Shown in pieces: positions 24,517 through 33,150 of a stretch of DNA of 33,150 nucleotides (positions are counted from its first letter, which is position 1; each line of letters opens with the position of its first letter). Source of the DNA: CAZEFK01 sp964511405 (lineage in GTDB: Bacteria; Pseudomonadota; Alphaproteobacteria; Elsterales; Elsteraceae). Position numbers and translations under genes: made by a program. Below the pieces are notes generated by a model. It did no database searches. It saw only the letters and a list, made by a program, of their open reading frames with translations, and was not told the origin of the DNA. Where the stretch lies: NCBI GenBank assembly GCA_964511405.1, contig CAZEFK010000065.1, positions 1 to 33,150 on the forward strand, given 5' to 3'.

Positions 24517-25781
24517 CACGCGCGATGCACCACCCGGCCGTCGAGCAGGGTCGCGACGACCCGGCCCTGCACCGGGCGCCGGTGGAAGGGCGTGTTGCGC
24601 GACATCGACCGGAACTGCCCGGCATCGATCCGCCACGCCGTGTCCAGCGTGAACAGCACCAGGTCCGCCGGCGCGCCGCGCTGCAGCCGGCCGCCGCCGC
24701 GGCCGAGCACCGCGGCCGGGCCGGCGGTCAGGCGCTGGAGGCAGGTCAGGAGCGGCAGACTGCCGTTATGGACCTGCTCCAGGGCCAGCGGCAGCAGGGT
24801 CTCCAGCCCCGAGATGCCGGCGGCGGCCTGGGCGAAGGGCAGGCGCTTGGCGTCGGCGTCGAGCGGCGCGTGGTCCGACGCGATGGCGTCGAGCGTCCCG
24901 TCCGCCAGGCCGGCCAGCACGGCGCGCCGGTCGGCCTCCGTGCGCAGCGGCGGCGACACCTTGGCGGCCGTCGAATAGTCGCTGATCGCCGTCTCGTTGA
25001 GGGCAAAATAGGCCGGTGCGGTATCGGCGGTGACGGTCAGGCCGTCGGCCTTGGCCCGGCGGATCGCGGCGACTGCGGCGGCGGTCGACACCGGGCCGGC
25101 GTGATAGCGGCCGCCGGTCAGCGCCACCAGCATGAGATCCCGTTCGACCATCATCGCTTCGGCGATCGCCGGCGTGGCCGGCAGGCCCAGCCGGGTCGCA
25201 AGCTCACCCTCCGTCGCCACGCCCGCGAGCGTCGGCTCGACCGGATGGTTCAGCACCACCTGGCCGAAGCCGCGGGCATAGCTCAAGGCCCGGCGCATCA
25301 CGCCGGCATCGGCGATCGGACGGCTGCCGTCGCTGAAGCCGACCACGCCGGCGGCCGTCATCAAGCCCATCTCCGTCAACTCGCGGCCGTTGCGGCCGCG
25401 CGTCACGGCGCCGTACGGGAACACGCGGACCAGGCCGGTGGCCGCCGCCGCCCGGGCCAGGAACTGGACCAGCGAGGGATCCTCGATCGGCGGCTCGGTG
25501 TCCGGCAGGCAGGCAATCGCCGTGACGCCCCCCGCCGCCGCGGCGGCCGACGCCGAGGCGATCGTCTCCGTGTGCTCGGCACCGGGTTCGCCGGTCCGCA
25601 CTCGCAGATCGACCAGGCCGGGCGCCAGGCAGGCGCCGCCCGCTTCAAGCGTTTCGCCCTCGGCCGCGCCGATCTGGCCCCAGTCGGCGATCCGACCGTC
25701 CTCGATCACCAAGTCGCCGGGCCGATCGAGGCCGGAGGCAGGGTCGAGCAGCCGGGCGTTGCGGATGATCAGCCGGGTCAC
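24516..25781 (-). CDS. pyrC: Dihydroorotase homologue lacking the metal-binding HxH, probably non-catalytic (PyrC'/PyrX type)
   Basis: A 421-residue amidohydrolase of the class I dihydroorotase family, downstream of pyrB and overlapping it by 4 bases. The family motif DxHxH reads VDLRVRTGEPG, so both His ligands are replaced by Arg. The segment with the carboxylated Lys reads GFSDGSRP. Later His positions are partly kept (LNHPVEP, SDHAPLD) or lost (YHAGPVST). Full catalysis is therefore unlikely. By analogy with the inactive PyrC' of Pseudomonas, it probably supports assembly of aspartate carbamoyltransferase. A separate active dihydroorotase should exist elsewhere in the genome. Confidence 0.9.
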   Translation of the reverse strand: MTRLIIRNARLLDPASGLDRPGDLVIEDGRIADWGQIGAAEGETLEAGGACLAPGLVDLRVRTGEPGAEHTETIASASAAAAAGGVTAIACLPDTEPPIEDPSLVQFLARAAAATGLVRVFPYGAVTRGRNGRELTEMGLMTAAGVVGFSDGSRPIADAGVMRRALSYARGFGQVVLNHPVEPTLAGVATEGELATRLGLPATPAIAEAMMVERDLMLVALTGGRYHAGPVSTAAAVAAIRRAKADGLTVTADTAPAYFALNETAISDYSTAAKVSPPLRTEADRRAVLAGLADGTLDAIASDHAPLDADAKRLPFAQAAAGISGLETLLPLALEQVHNGSLPLLTCLQRLTAGPAAVLGRGGGRLQRGAPADLVLFTLDTAWRIDAGQFRSMSRNTPFHRRPVQGRVVATLLDGRVVHRA

Positions 25782-26746
25782 TGGTTGCGTTCGGTGGCGA
25801 CCACCGCCTCCAGGCAGGCCATGCGCACCGCGACGCCGATCTCGACCTGCTCGCGGATCACGCTGCGGTCCAGGTCGTCTGCCAGGTAGCTGGCGATCTC
25901 GACGCCGCGGTTCATGGGGCCCGGATGCATGACCAGGGCGTCGGGGCGGGCGGCCTGCAGCTTGGCGCGGTCGAGGCCGTAGAAGTGGAAATATTCGCGG
26001 GCCGAGGGCACCAGCGCGCCGGCCATGCGCTCGGTCTGCAGGCGCAGCATCATGACGATGTCGGCGCCGGCCAGGCCCTGCGCCATGTCGGTGAAGGCCT
26101 CGACGCCCAGGCGCTCGACGTCGGCCGGCAGCAGCGTCGGCGGCGCCACTACGCGGACCCGGGCGCCCATGACGTTGAGCAGGTGGATGTTGGAGCGGGC
26201 GACCCGGCTGTGGGCAATGTCGCCGCAGATCGCCACCGTCAGGCCGTGGAGCCGGCCCTTGCGCCGACGGATGGTCAGCGCGTCCAGCAGCGCCTGGGTC
26301 GGATGCTCGTGAGCGCCGTCGCCGGCGTTGATCACCGCGCAGCCGACGGTATCGGCCAGCAGCTGCACCGCGCCGGATTCGGCATGGCGCACCACCAGCA
26401 CGTCGACCTGCATGGCGTTGAGCGTCTGGGCGGTGTCGATCAGGGTCTCGCCCTTGGCGACCGAGCTCGAGCCGACCGCCATGTTGATGACATCGGCGCC
26501 GAGACGCTTGCCGGCGAGCTCGAACGAGGTCCGGGTCCGCGTCGAGTTCTCGAAGAACAGATTGATGATGGTCCGGCCGCGCAGGCGGTCGCGGACCGAG
26601 CCGCCGGCGCGCTGGCCGGCCAGATGCTCGTCGGCGCGGTCGAGCAGGGCGCCGATCTCGTCCGGCCCCAGGCCTTCGATGGCGAGTAGGTGGCGCAGCA
26701 CCGGCTTCGGTTCCGTCTGTCGGGAGGCGGCGTAGGGATCGGCCAA
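25778..26746 (-). CDS. pyrB: Aspartate carbamoyltransferase catalytic subunit
   Basis: Joins carbamoyl phosphate and aspartate in pyrimidine synthesis. The 322-residue product has the carbamoyl-phosphate loop FFENSTRTRTSFELAGKRL, the VVRHAESGA and GDGAHEHPTQALLD blocks, and the late MHPGPMNRGVEI motif. The start is uncertain. The longest frame begins at TTG 26746, 13 bases after the ruvX stop and without a clear ribosome site. A GTG at 26701 (just before LRHLLAIEGLG) has GGAA about 12 bases upstream and is nearer to the usual family start. The 3' end overlaps pyrC by 4 bases. Confidence 0.94.
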   Translation of the reverse strand: MADPYAASRQTEPKPVLRHLLAIEGLGPDEIGALLDRADEHLAGQRAGGSVRDRLRGRTIINLFFENSTRTRTSFELAGKRLGADVINMAVGSSSVAKGETLIDTAQTLNAMQVDVLVVRHAESGAVQLLADTVGCAVINAGDGAHEHPTQALLDALTIRRRKGRLHGLTVAICGDIAHSRVARSNIHLLNVMGARVRVVAPPTLLPADVERLGVEAFTDMAQGLAGADIVMMLRLQTERMAGALVPSAREYFHFYGLDRAKLQAARPDALVMHPGPMNRGVEIASYLADDLDRSVIREQVEIGVAVRMACLEAVVATERNQ

Positions 26747-26759
26747 CCGGCGGCCGGTG

Positions 26760-27257
26760 TCAACTGTCGGGCGTGCGGGCGTCGGCCGTGCGAGCGGCGC
26801 GCAGCCGGTCCAGGGCGCCCTGCAGGATCCAAGCGGCCGCCATGCCGTCGACCAACCGGGCGCGCTTGGCGCGGCTGTAGTCGGCCTCGATCATCAGCCG
26901 CTCGACGGCCGCGGTCGACAGCCGCTCGTCCCACAGCGCCATGGGCAGGTCCAGGCCGCGCTCGTCGAGGTTGGCGGCGAACTGGCGGACCGACTGGCAG
27001 CGCGGTCCCTCGCTGCCGTCCATGTTGACCGGCAGTCCGATCACCAGGCCGCCGACCGCGCGCTCGGCGATGAAGCGCTGCAGGGCCTGGAGATCCACGG
27101 AGAACTTGGTCCTCCGCAGCGTGGCGACGGGCGCCGCGCTGATGCCCAGGCCATCGGCGATCGCCAGGCCGATGGTCTTGGTGCCGACATCCAGCCCGGC
27201 CAGGCGCCGGCGGGTGCCGATCAGCGGCGCCAGGCCATCGAGGGCGACCAGGGGCAT
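26760..27257 (-). CDS. ruvX: RuvX/YqgF family putative Holliday junction resolvase (16S rRNA processing)
   Basis: A 165-residue RNase-H-fold protein. Signatures are LAGLDVGTKTIGLAIAD near residue 20, VIGLPVNMDGSEGPRCQSV mid-protein and LWDERLSTAAVERLM. YqgF homologues act in 16S rRNA 5'-end maturation, and the resolvase role is less certain. ATG 27257 fits the family start. The reading frame continues upstream only through a palindromic repeat. The stop lies 13 bases before the pyrB TTG. Confidence 0.92.
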   Translation of the reverse strand: MPLVALDGLAPLIGTRRRLAGLDVGTKTIGLAIADGLGISAAPVATLRRTKFSVDLQALQRFIAERAVGGLVIGLPVNMDGSEGPRCQSVRQFAANLDERGLDLPMALWDERLSTAAVERLMIEADYSRAKRARLVDGMAAAWILQGALDRLRAARTADARTPDS

Positions 27258-27279
27258 GGCTAACCAGCCCCGGCGTTGG

Positions 27280-27387
27280 GGTTCCCCCCTCCACCCGACC
27301 TCCTCCCACAAGGGGAGGAGGGGCGAAGCTGCCGCGACAGAACTCCTCCTCCCCTTGTGGGAGGAGGCTGGGAGGAGGGGGAATCCC
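27280..27387. repeat. Large palindromic intergenic repeat between recQ and ruvX
   Basis: Two perfectly complementary 23-base arms (27299-27321 and 27345-27367, core TCCCACAAGGGGA) enclose a 23-base loop. Outer flanks continue the pairing imperfectly to about 27280 and 27387. The arms are purine/pyrimidine-biased and unlike coding DNA nearby. It resembles REP-type or miniature palindromic elements spread through GC-rich genomes. It would also form a strong hairpin at the 3' end of recQ mRNA. Confidence 0.85.
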
Positions 27388-27402
27388 GCCGTTTGGGGCT
27401 TC

Positions 27403-29247
<1,845 letters not shown>

Positions 29248-29381
29248 CGTGTCCGGTCCATGGTGGCTGCACCCTGCGGCAAGCCCCGTAGGGCGAACAA
29301 GCCTAGCCTGCGGATTACGCGCTGCCCAGCCGCCACCGTCCGGGCCATGATCCGCCGGCCACGATCCTGCCAGCCGAATCG

Positions 29382-30278
29382 ATGTCGTCCAAGCTGCACG
29401 CAACAGCGCTCACAACCGATCTGCCGCGCGGCGTCGCGCTGATCCTGCTGGGCTATCTCGCGACCAGCTGTCTGGACCTGACGACCAAGTACATGATCGA
29501 GCGGCTGCCGCTGGCCGAGCTGGTGTGGGCGCGCTACCTGGTCCATTTTCTGCTGGTCGCGGCGATGTTCGGGCGCGGCCGGCCGATGCGCCTGCTGGTC
29601 CAGTCGCGCCGCCTGTCGCTACAGCTGTTCCGGTCGGCGATGCTGCTGGCTTCCACAATGTGCGCGTTCGCCGGCCTGCACTACATGCAGGTGGCGGAGT
29701 CGTCGGCGATCATGCTCGGCGCGCCGCTCCTGGTGGTGGCGCTGTCGGTGCCGCTCCTGGGCGAGCAGGTCGGATGGCGGCGCTGGGCGGCCATCGGCAT
29801 CGGGTTCCTGGGCGCGCTGGTGATCGTGCGGCCCGGCGGCGGCGGTGTCGGCTGGCCGGCCGTGTTCCCGCTGGGCAGCACCGTCGCCATCACCTTCTAC
29901 CAGATCGCGTCGCGCCGCCTGGCCGGCATCGATTCCAGCGCGACCACCAACTTCTACACGGCGTCGGTGGGCGCGGCGGCGGCGACCCTGGCCCTGCCGC
30001 TGTTCTGGCAGACGCCGCCCCTGCGGGAGTCGGTGCTGCTGGTCGCCATGGGCGTGTTCGGCGGCCTGGGCCATATCGCGATCACCATCGCGTTCCGCCA
30101 TGCCCCGGCCTCGGTGCTGTCGCCCTTCACCTATGTCCAGCTGCTGTGGGCGATCATCGGGGGCATCCTGCTCTACGACCAATGGCCGAGCTCCGCCACG
30201 CTGGCGGGGTCCGGGCTGGTCATGGGCGCCGGCCTGTTCGTGTTCCTGCGGGAGCAGGCGCTGGCGCGCGCGGCGTGA
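29382..30278 (+). CDS. DMT superfamily (EamA-type) transporter
   Basis: A 298-residue inner-membrane protein with about ten hydrophobic segments in two EamA repeats (about 15-145 and 155-290). Family features include ELVWARYLVHFLLVAAMF in helix 2, SAIMLGAPLLVVALSVPLLGEQVG at the end of repeat 1, and the matching APASVLSPFTYVQLLWA in repeat 2. The substrate cannot be told from sequence; DMT proteins export amino acids, nucleobases and other metabolites. It is divergent from recQ (134 bases between starts), and no promoter could be named there. It ends 68 bases before gatC. Confidence 0.88.
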   Translation: MSSKLHATALTTDLPRGVALILLGYLATSCLDLTTKYMIERLPLAELVWARYLVHFLLVAAMFGRGRPMRLLVQSRRLSLQLFRSAMLLASTMCAFAGLHYMQVAESSAIMLGAPLLVVALSVPLLGEQVGWRRWAAIGIGFLGALVIVRPGGGGVGWPAVFPLGSTVAITFYQIASRRLAGIDSSATTNFYTASVGAAAATLALPLFWQTPPLRESVLLVAMGVFGGLGHIAITIAFRHAPASVLSPFTYVQLLWAIIGGILLYDQWPSSATLAGSGLVMGAGLFVFLREQALARAA

Positions 30279-30281
30279 CAA

Positions 30282-30310
30282 TTGCCGCCCGCCGCCCCCA
30301 AGTGCTAGTC
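30282..30310 (+). promoter_or_regulatory. Possible promoter for gatC-gatA
   Basis: TTGCCG (30282-30287) and CTAGTC (30305-30310) are 17 bases apart, a weak match to the alphaproteobacterial consensus. The predicted start near 30317 coincides with a small perfect hairpin CCTTGG-AAG-CCAAGG (30317-30331). Just after it comes the strong AAGGGA ribosome site of gatC. Confidence 0.35.
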
Positions 30311-30346
30311 AACGCCCCTTGGAAGCCAAGGAAATAAGGGACGCCG

Positions 30347-30634
30347 ATGGCGCTGGATACCGCTACCGTCGCGCGCGTGGCGCGGCTGGCCCGCATCAAG
30401 GTCGACGCGGCCGAGCTCGAGCCGATGGCCAAGGAGCTCAGCCAGATCCTGACCTGGTTCGAGGAGCTGGGCCAGGTCGACACCAGCGCGGTCGAGCCGA
30501 TGGCACGGGTGATCGACGTCGCCCTGCCGATGCGTGAGGACACGGTCACCGACGGCGGCAAGGTCGCCGACATCCTCAAGAATGCGCCCGACGCGACCGA
30601 GGCGTTCTTCACGGTGCCGAAGGTGGTGGAATGA
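30347..30634 (+). CDS. gatC: Glu-tRNA(Gln)/Asp-tRNA(Asn) amidotransferase subunit C
   Basis: A 95-residue subunit that wraps around and stabilises GatA-GatB. The N-terminal VARVARLARIKVDAAEL and the central QILTWFEELGQVDTSAVEP are standard GatC. The C-terminal tail ends in DATEAFFTVPKVVE, also typical. AAGGGA precedes the ATG. The stop overlaps the gatA ATG by 4 bases (ATGA). Confidence 0.96.
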   Translation: MALDTATVARVARLARIKVDAAELEPMAKELSQILTWFEELGQVDTSAVEPMARVIDVALPMREDTVTDGGKVADILKNAPDATEAFFTVPKVVE

Positions 30635-32115
30635 CCGCGCTCACCGATCTGACCATCGCGGCCGCGGTCCAGGGGCTGGAGCGCCGCGACTTCAGCGCCG
30701 TCGAGCTGGTCGCGGCCCATGCCGATGCCGTGGTCAAGGCGCGGCCGCTCAACGCCTTCATTACCGAGACCCTGGAGCAGGCGGCGGATGCCGCCAAGGC
30801 CGCCGACCAGGCGCGCGCCGCCGGCACGGCCGGGCCGCTGGCCGGCATCCCGGTCGGCATCAAGGACCTGTTCTGCACCGAGGGGGTGCTGACCACGGCC
30901 GCCAGCCACATCCTGGACGGCTTCACCCCGACCTATGAGTCGACCGTGACCGCCAAGCTCAAGGCGGCCGGCACGATCATGCTGGGCAAGCTGAACCTGG
31001 ACGAGTTCGCGATGGGCTCGTCCAACACCACCAGCTATTACGGCCCGGTCGAAAGCCCGTGGCGGCGGCGCGGCGACAACCGCGCCCTGGTGCCGGGCGG
31101 CTCGTCCGGCGGCTCGGCGGCGGCGGTGGCGGCGCGTGCGGTCATGGGCGCCACCGGCACCGACACCGGCGGGTCGATCCGCCAGCCTGCCGCTTTCGCC
31201 GGCATCGTCGGCTTCAAGCCCACCTATGGCCGCTGCTCGCGCTGGGGCGTGGTCGCCTTCGCCTCGTCGCTGGACCAGCCCGGGCCCATGACCCGCACCG
31301 TGCGCGACGCGGCACTGATGCTGCAGGCCATGGCCGGGTACGATCCCAAGGATTCGACCAGCGTCGACCGGCCGGTGCCGAACTTTGCCGCGGCCCTCAC
31401 CGGCGACATCCGCGGCCTGCGCGTCGGCGTGCCCACGGACTATCGGCTGGACAGCGCCAACCCCGAGATCCTGGCGCTGTGGGACCGCGGCGTCGACTGG
31501 CTGAGGACGGCCGGGGCCGAGATCGTCGAGGTCGGCCTGCCGCACACCCGCTATGCGCTGCCGACCTACTACATCGTGGCGCCGGCCGAGGCCTCGTCCA
31601 ACCTCGCCCGCTACGACGGCGTGCGCTTCGGCCTGCGCGAGCCGGGCAAGACCCTGGACGCGCAGTATGAGAACACCCGCGGCGCCGGCTTCGGGCGCGA
31701 GGTCACGCGGCGGGTGCTGATCGGCACCTATACGCTGTCGGCCGGCTATTACGACGCCTATTACCTGAAGGCGCAGAAGGTGCGGGCGCTGATCGCGCAG
31801 GATTTCGCGGCCGCGTTCGAGAAGGTCGATTGCCTGCTGACCCCGACCGCGCCGAGCGCCGCGTTCGCGATCGGCGAGAAGCAGGATAACCCGATCGCGA
31901 TGTATTTGAACGACGTGTTCACCGTGCCGGTCAACCTCGCCGGTTTGCCGGCAATCTCGGTGCCGGCCGGGCTCAGCGCCGATGGGCTGCCGCTCGGATT
32001 GCAGATCATCGGCCGCGCGTTCGACGAGGAGATGGTGCTGCGGGTCGGCGGCGTCCTCGAAACCGCGGCCCACTTCACGCATCGTCCACCGTTTATTGCT
32101 GGGCAGCGGCGATGA
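30631..32115 (+). CDS. gatA: Glu-tRNA(Gln)/Asp-tRNA(Asn) amidotransferase subunit A
   Basis: The glutaminase subunit, releasing ammonia for GatB. The 494-residue amidase-signature protein has the Ser-cis-Ser-Lys triad: Lys in VGIKDLFCTEG, cis-Ser in PGGSSGGSAAAVAAR and the nucleophile Ser in TDTGGSIRQPAAF. The C-terminal half reaches ALPTYYIVAPAEASSNLARYDGVRFG, the usual GatA block. It starts within gatC and is separated from gatB by about 200 bases of repeats instead of being coupled to it. Confidence 0.97.
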   Translation: MTALTDLTIAAAVQGLERRDFSAVELVAAHADAVVKARPLNAFITETLEQAADAAKAADQARAAGTAGPLAGIPVGIKDLFCTEGVLTTAASHILDGFTPTYESTVTAKLKAAGTIMLGKLNLDEFAMGSSNTTSYYGPVESPWRRRGDNRALVPGGSSGGSAAAVAARAVMGATGTDTGGSIRQPAAFAGIVGFKPTYGRCSRWGVVAFASSLDQPGPMTRTVRDAALMLQAMAGYDPKDSTSVDRPVPNFAAALTGDIRGLRVGVPTDYRLDSANPEILALWDRGVDWLRTAGAEIVEVGLPHTRYALPTYYIVAPAEASSNLARYDGVRFGLREPGKTLDAQYENTRGAGFGREVTRRVLIGTYTLSAGYYDAYYLKAQKVRALIAQDFAAAFEKVDCLLTPTAPSAAFAIGEKQDNPIAMYLNDVFTVPVNLAGLPAISVPAGLSADGLPLGLQIIGRAFDEEMVLRVGGVLETAAHFTHRPPFIAGQRR

Positions 32116-32137
32116 ACCCGTCCAAGCCAGAAGAACT

Positions 32138-32222
32138 GTTATTGCGAGCAAAGCGAAGCAATCTCCCGCCGGTCGCGCTCCTCTCAGGGGGATTGCTTCG
32201 TCGCTGCGCTCCTCGCAATGAC
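32138..32222. repeat. Palindromic repeat A between gatA and gatB
   Basis: The left arm (32138-32163, containing ATTGCGAGCAAAGCGAAGC) and right arm (32190-32222, containing GATTGCTTCGTCGCTGCGC) are inverted copies. The right arm is longer by about 8 bases. The motif of ATTGCGAG with GAAGCAATC is one I recognise as a widely dispersed intergenic repeat in alphaproteobacterial genomes. It is non-coding; the small open frame 32112-32324 runs through it by chance. Confidence 0.8.
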
Positions 32223-32226
32223 AGCT

Positions 32227-32313
32227 GTAGGGCGGATGAGCGAAGCGTAATCCGCCAACTTGATCTGCGGCGCAAAAATTTCAGGCGGAATGCGCTTCGC
32301 TTTTCCGCCCTAC
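32227..32313. repeat. Palindromic repeat B directly upstream of gatB
   Basis: Two 30-base arms (32227-32256 starting GTAGGGCGGATGAGCGAAGC, and 32284-32313 ending TTTTCCGCCCTAC) are complementary at 26 of 30 positions around a 27-base loop. The GTAGGGCGGA...GCGAAGC...ATCCGCC motif is another recurrent repeat family of proteobacterial genomes. Its right end lies 3 bases from the first possible gatB ATG. Confidence 0.85.
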
Positions 32314-32316
32314 GGA

Positions 32317-33150
32317 ATGAATGAGCGAATGGCGGAATTGATCGAAGGGCGGACGGGGAAGTGGGAGGTCGTCATCGGCATCGAAACGCACGCCCAGATC
32401 ATCGTCAAATCGAAATTGTTTTCGGGCGCCGCGACCGCGTTCGGGGCCGAGCCGAACACGCAGGTGTCGCCCGTCGATGCCGCGTTTCCCGGCATGCTGC
32501 CGGTCTTGAACCGCCATTGCGTCGAGCAGGCCGTCAAGACCGGGCTCGGTCTCGATGCGCAGATCAATCGGGAGAGCGTCTTCGCGCGCAAGAATTACTT
32601 CTATCCCGATCTGCCGGCCGGCTATCAGATCTCGCAATACGAATTGCCGATCGTCGGCCACGGCAAGCTCGCGCTCGATCTGCCGGACGGTTCGACACGC
32701 GAGATCGGCATCACGCGGCTGCACCTGGAGCAGGACGCCGGCAAGAGCCTGCACGACCAGCACCCGACACAAACCTATGTCGATCTGAACCGCGCCGGTG
32801 TCGGGCTGATGGAGATCGTGTCAGAGCCCGATCTGCGCAGCGCCGAAGAGGCGGGCCTCTATGTCCGCAAGCTGCGCTCGATCCTGCGGTATCTCGGCAC
32901 TTGCGACGGCAACATGGAGGAGGGGTCGCTGCGCTGCGATTGCAACGTGTCGGTGCGGCGCCCCGGCGAGCCTCTGGGCACGCGCTGCGAGATCAAAAAT
33001 CTGAACTCGGTGCGTTTTGTCATGCAGGCGATAGAGCACGAGGCGCGGCGGCAGATCGACATTCTCGAAGAGGGCGGCACGATCAAGCAGGAGACACGGC
33101 TCTACGATACCGAGCGCGGTCATACCCGGCCGATGCGCTCGAAAGAGGAG
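32317..33150 (+). CDS. gatB: Glu-tRNA(Gln)/Asp-tRNA(Asn) amidotransferase subunit B, N-terminal part, cut by window edge
   Basis: The tRNA-binding kinase and transamidase subunit. About 278 codons are present and the frame stays open to the window end. Signatures include WEVVIGIETHAQI, FPGMLPVLNRHCV, ARKNYFYPDLPAGYQISQYE and GNMEEGSLRCDCNVSVRRPG. Two starts are possible: ATG 32317 (MNERMAELIEG) or ATG 32329 (MAELIEGRTG). Neither has a strong ribosome site, because palindromic repeat B ends at 32313. Base composition is lower in GC (about 64% by hand count) than gatA and most of the window. Confidence 0.95.
   Translation, partial: MNERMAELIEGRTGKWEVVIGIETHAQIIVKSKLFSGAATAFGAEPNTQVSPVDAAFPGMLPVLNRHCVEQAVKTGLGLDAQINRESVFARKNYFYPDLPAGYQISQYELPIVGHGKLALDLPDGSTREIGITRLHLEQDAGKSLHDQHPTQTYVDLNRAGVGLMEIVSEPDLRSAEEAGLYVRKLRSILRYLGTCDGNMEEGSLRCDCNVSVRRPGEPLGTRCEIKNLNSVRFVMQAIEHEARRQIDILEEGGTIKQETRLYDTERGHTRPMRSKEE

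Noticed and set aside
32112..32324. Small plus-strand open frame after gatA
   Set aside because: Consists of translated palindromic repeats A and B, with no ribosome site and no protein-like features.

Overview
The window is a 33 kb piece of chromosome from a high-GC alphaproteobacterium. The best guess is the order Rhodospirillales or a close relative. The evidence is the DivK and PleD pair, an EipB (DUF1849) envelope protein, an alphaproteobacterial-type DinB with an N-terminal zinc ribbon, and the gene order pyrB-pyrC-plsY-...-dprA-topA-rnr-...-rpmG, which I recall as common in that class. No rRNA, tRNA, phage, IS element or CRISPR array was seen. Almost all of the window is coding. The longest gene-free stretch is about 210 bases.

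Left part (1-7000). A polyphosphate locus: ppk2 (cut by the window edge) faces away from a translationally coupled ppk1-ppx pair. Two putative carbohydrate-active enzymes follow, one GH113-like and one GH114-like. Their catalytic domains are unrelated, but both end in three copies of the same short repeat.

Middle part (7000-16000). rnd (apparently leaderless) diverges from aspS-eipB. aspS carries the His typical of non-discriminating enzymes. dinB diverges from divK-pleD. rpmG has a good promoter of its own, and a lipoprotein S41 protease lies upstream of it.

Right part (16000-27300, all on the minus strand). Read in the direction of transcription this is ruvX-pyrB-pyrC-plsY-(degenerate GGDEF/EAL protein)-dprA-topA-rnr. 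Genes are tightly packed, with overlaps of 1 to 8 bases at several junctions. pyrC has lost its metal-binding HxH motif and is probably a structural partner of PyrB. The gene between plsY and dprA looks like a c-di-GMP protein that has lost all catalytic motifs.

Far right (27300-33150). A large palindromic repeat separates ruvX from recQ. recQ diverges from a DMT-family exporter, which is followed by gatC-gatA and the start of gatB. Two different palindromic repeat elements lie between gatA and gatB. GatCAB together with the AspRS type suggests that Asn-tRNA, and probably Gln-tRNA, are made by transamidation.

Most of the window is conserved core genome. The parts least explained by known biology are the repeat-tailed glycosidase pair (4294-6991), the degenerate GGDEF/EAL protein (22383-23900) and the repeat-interrupted gat operon (32112-32330). 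I see no clear new defence or mobile system.
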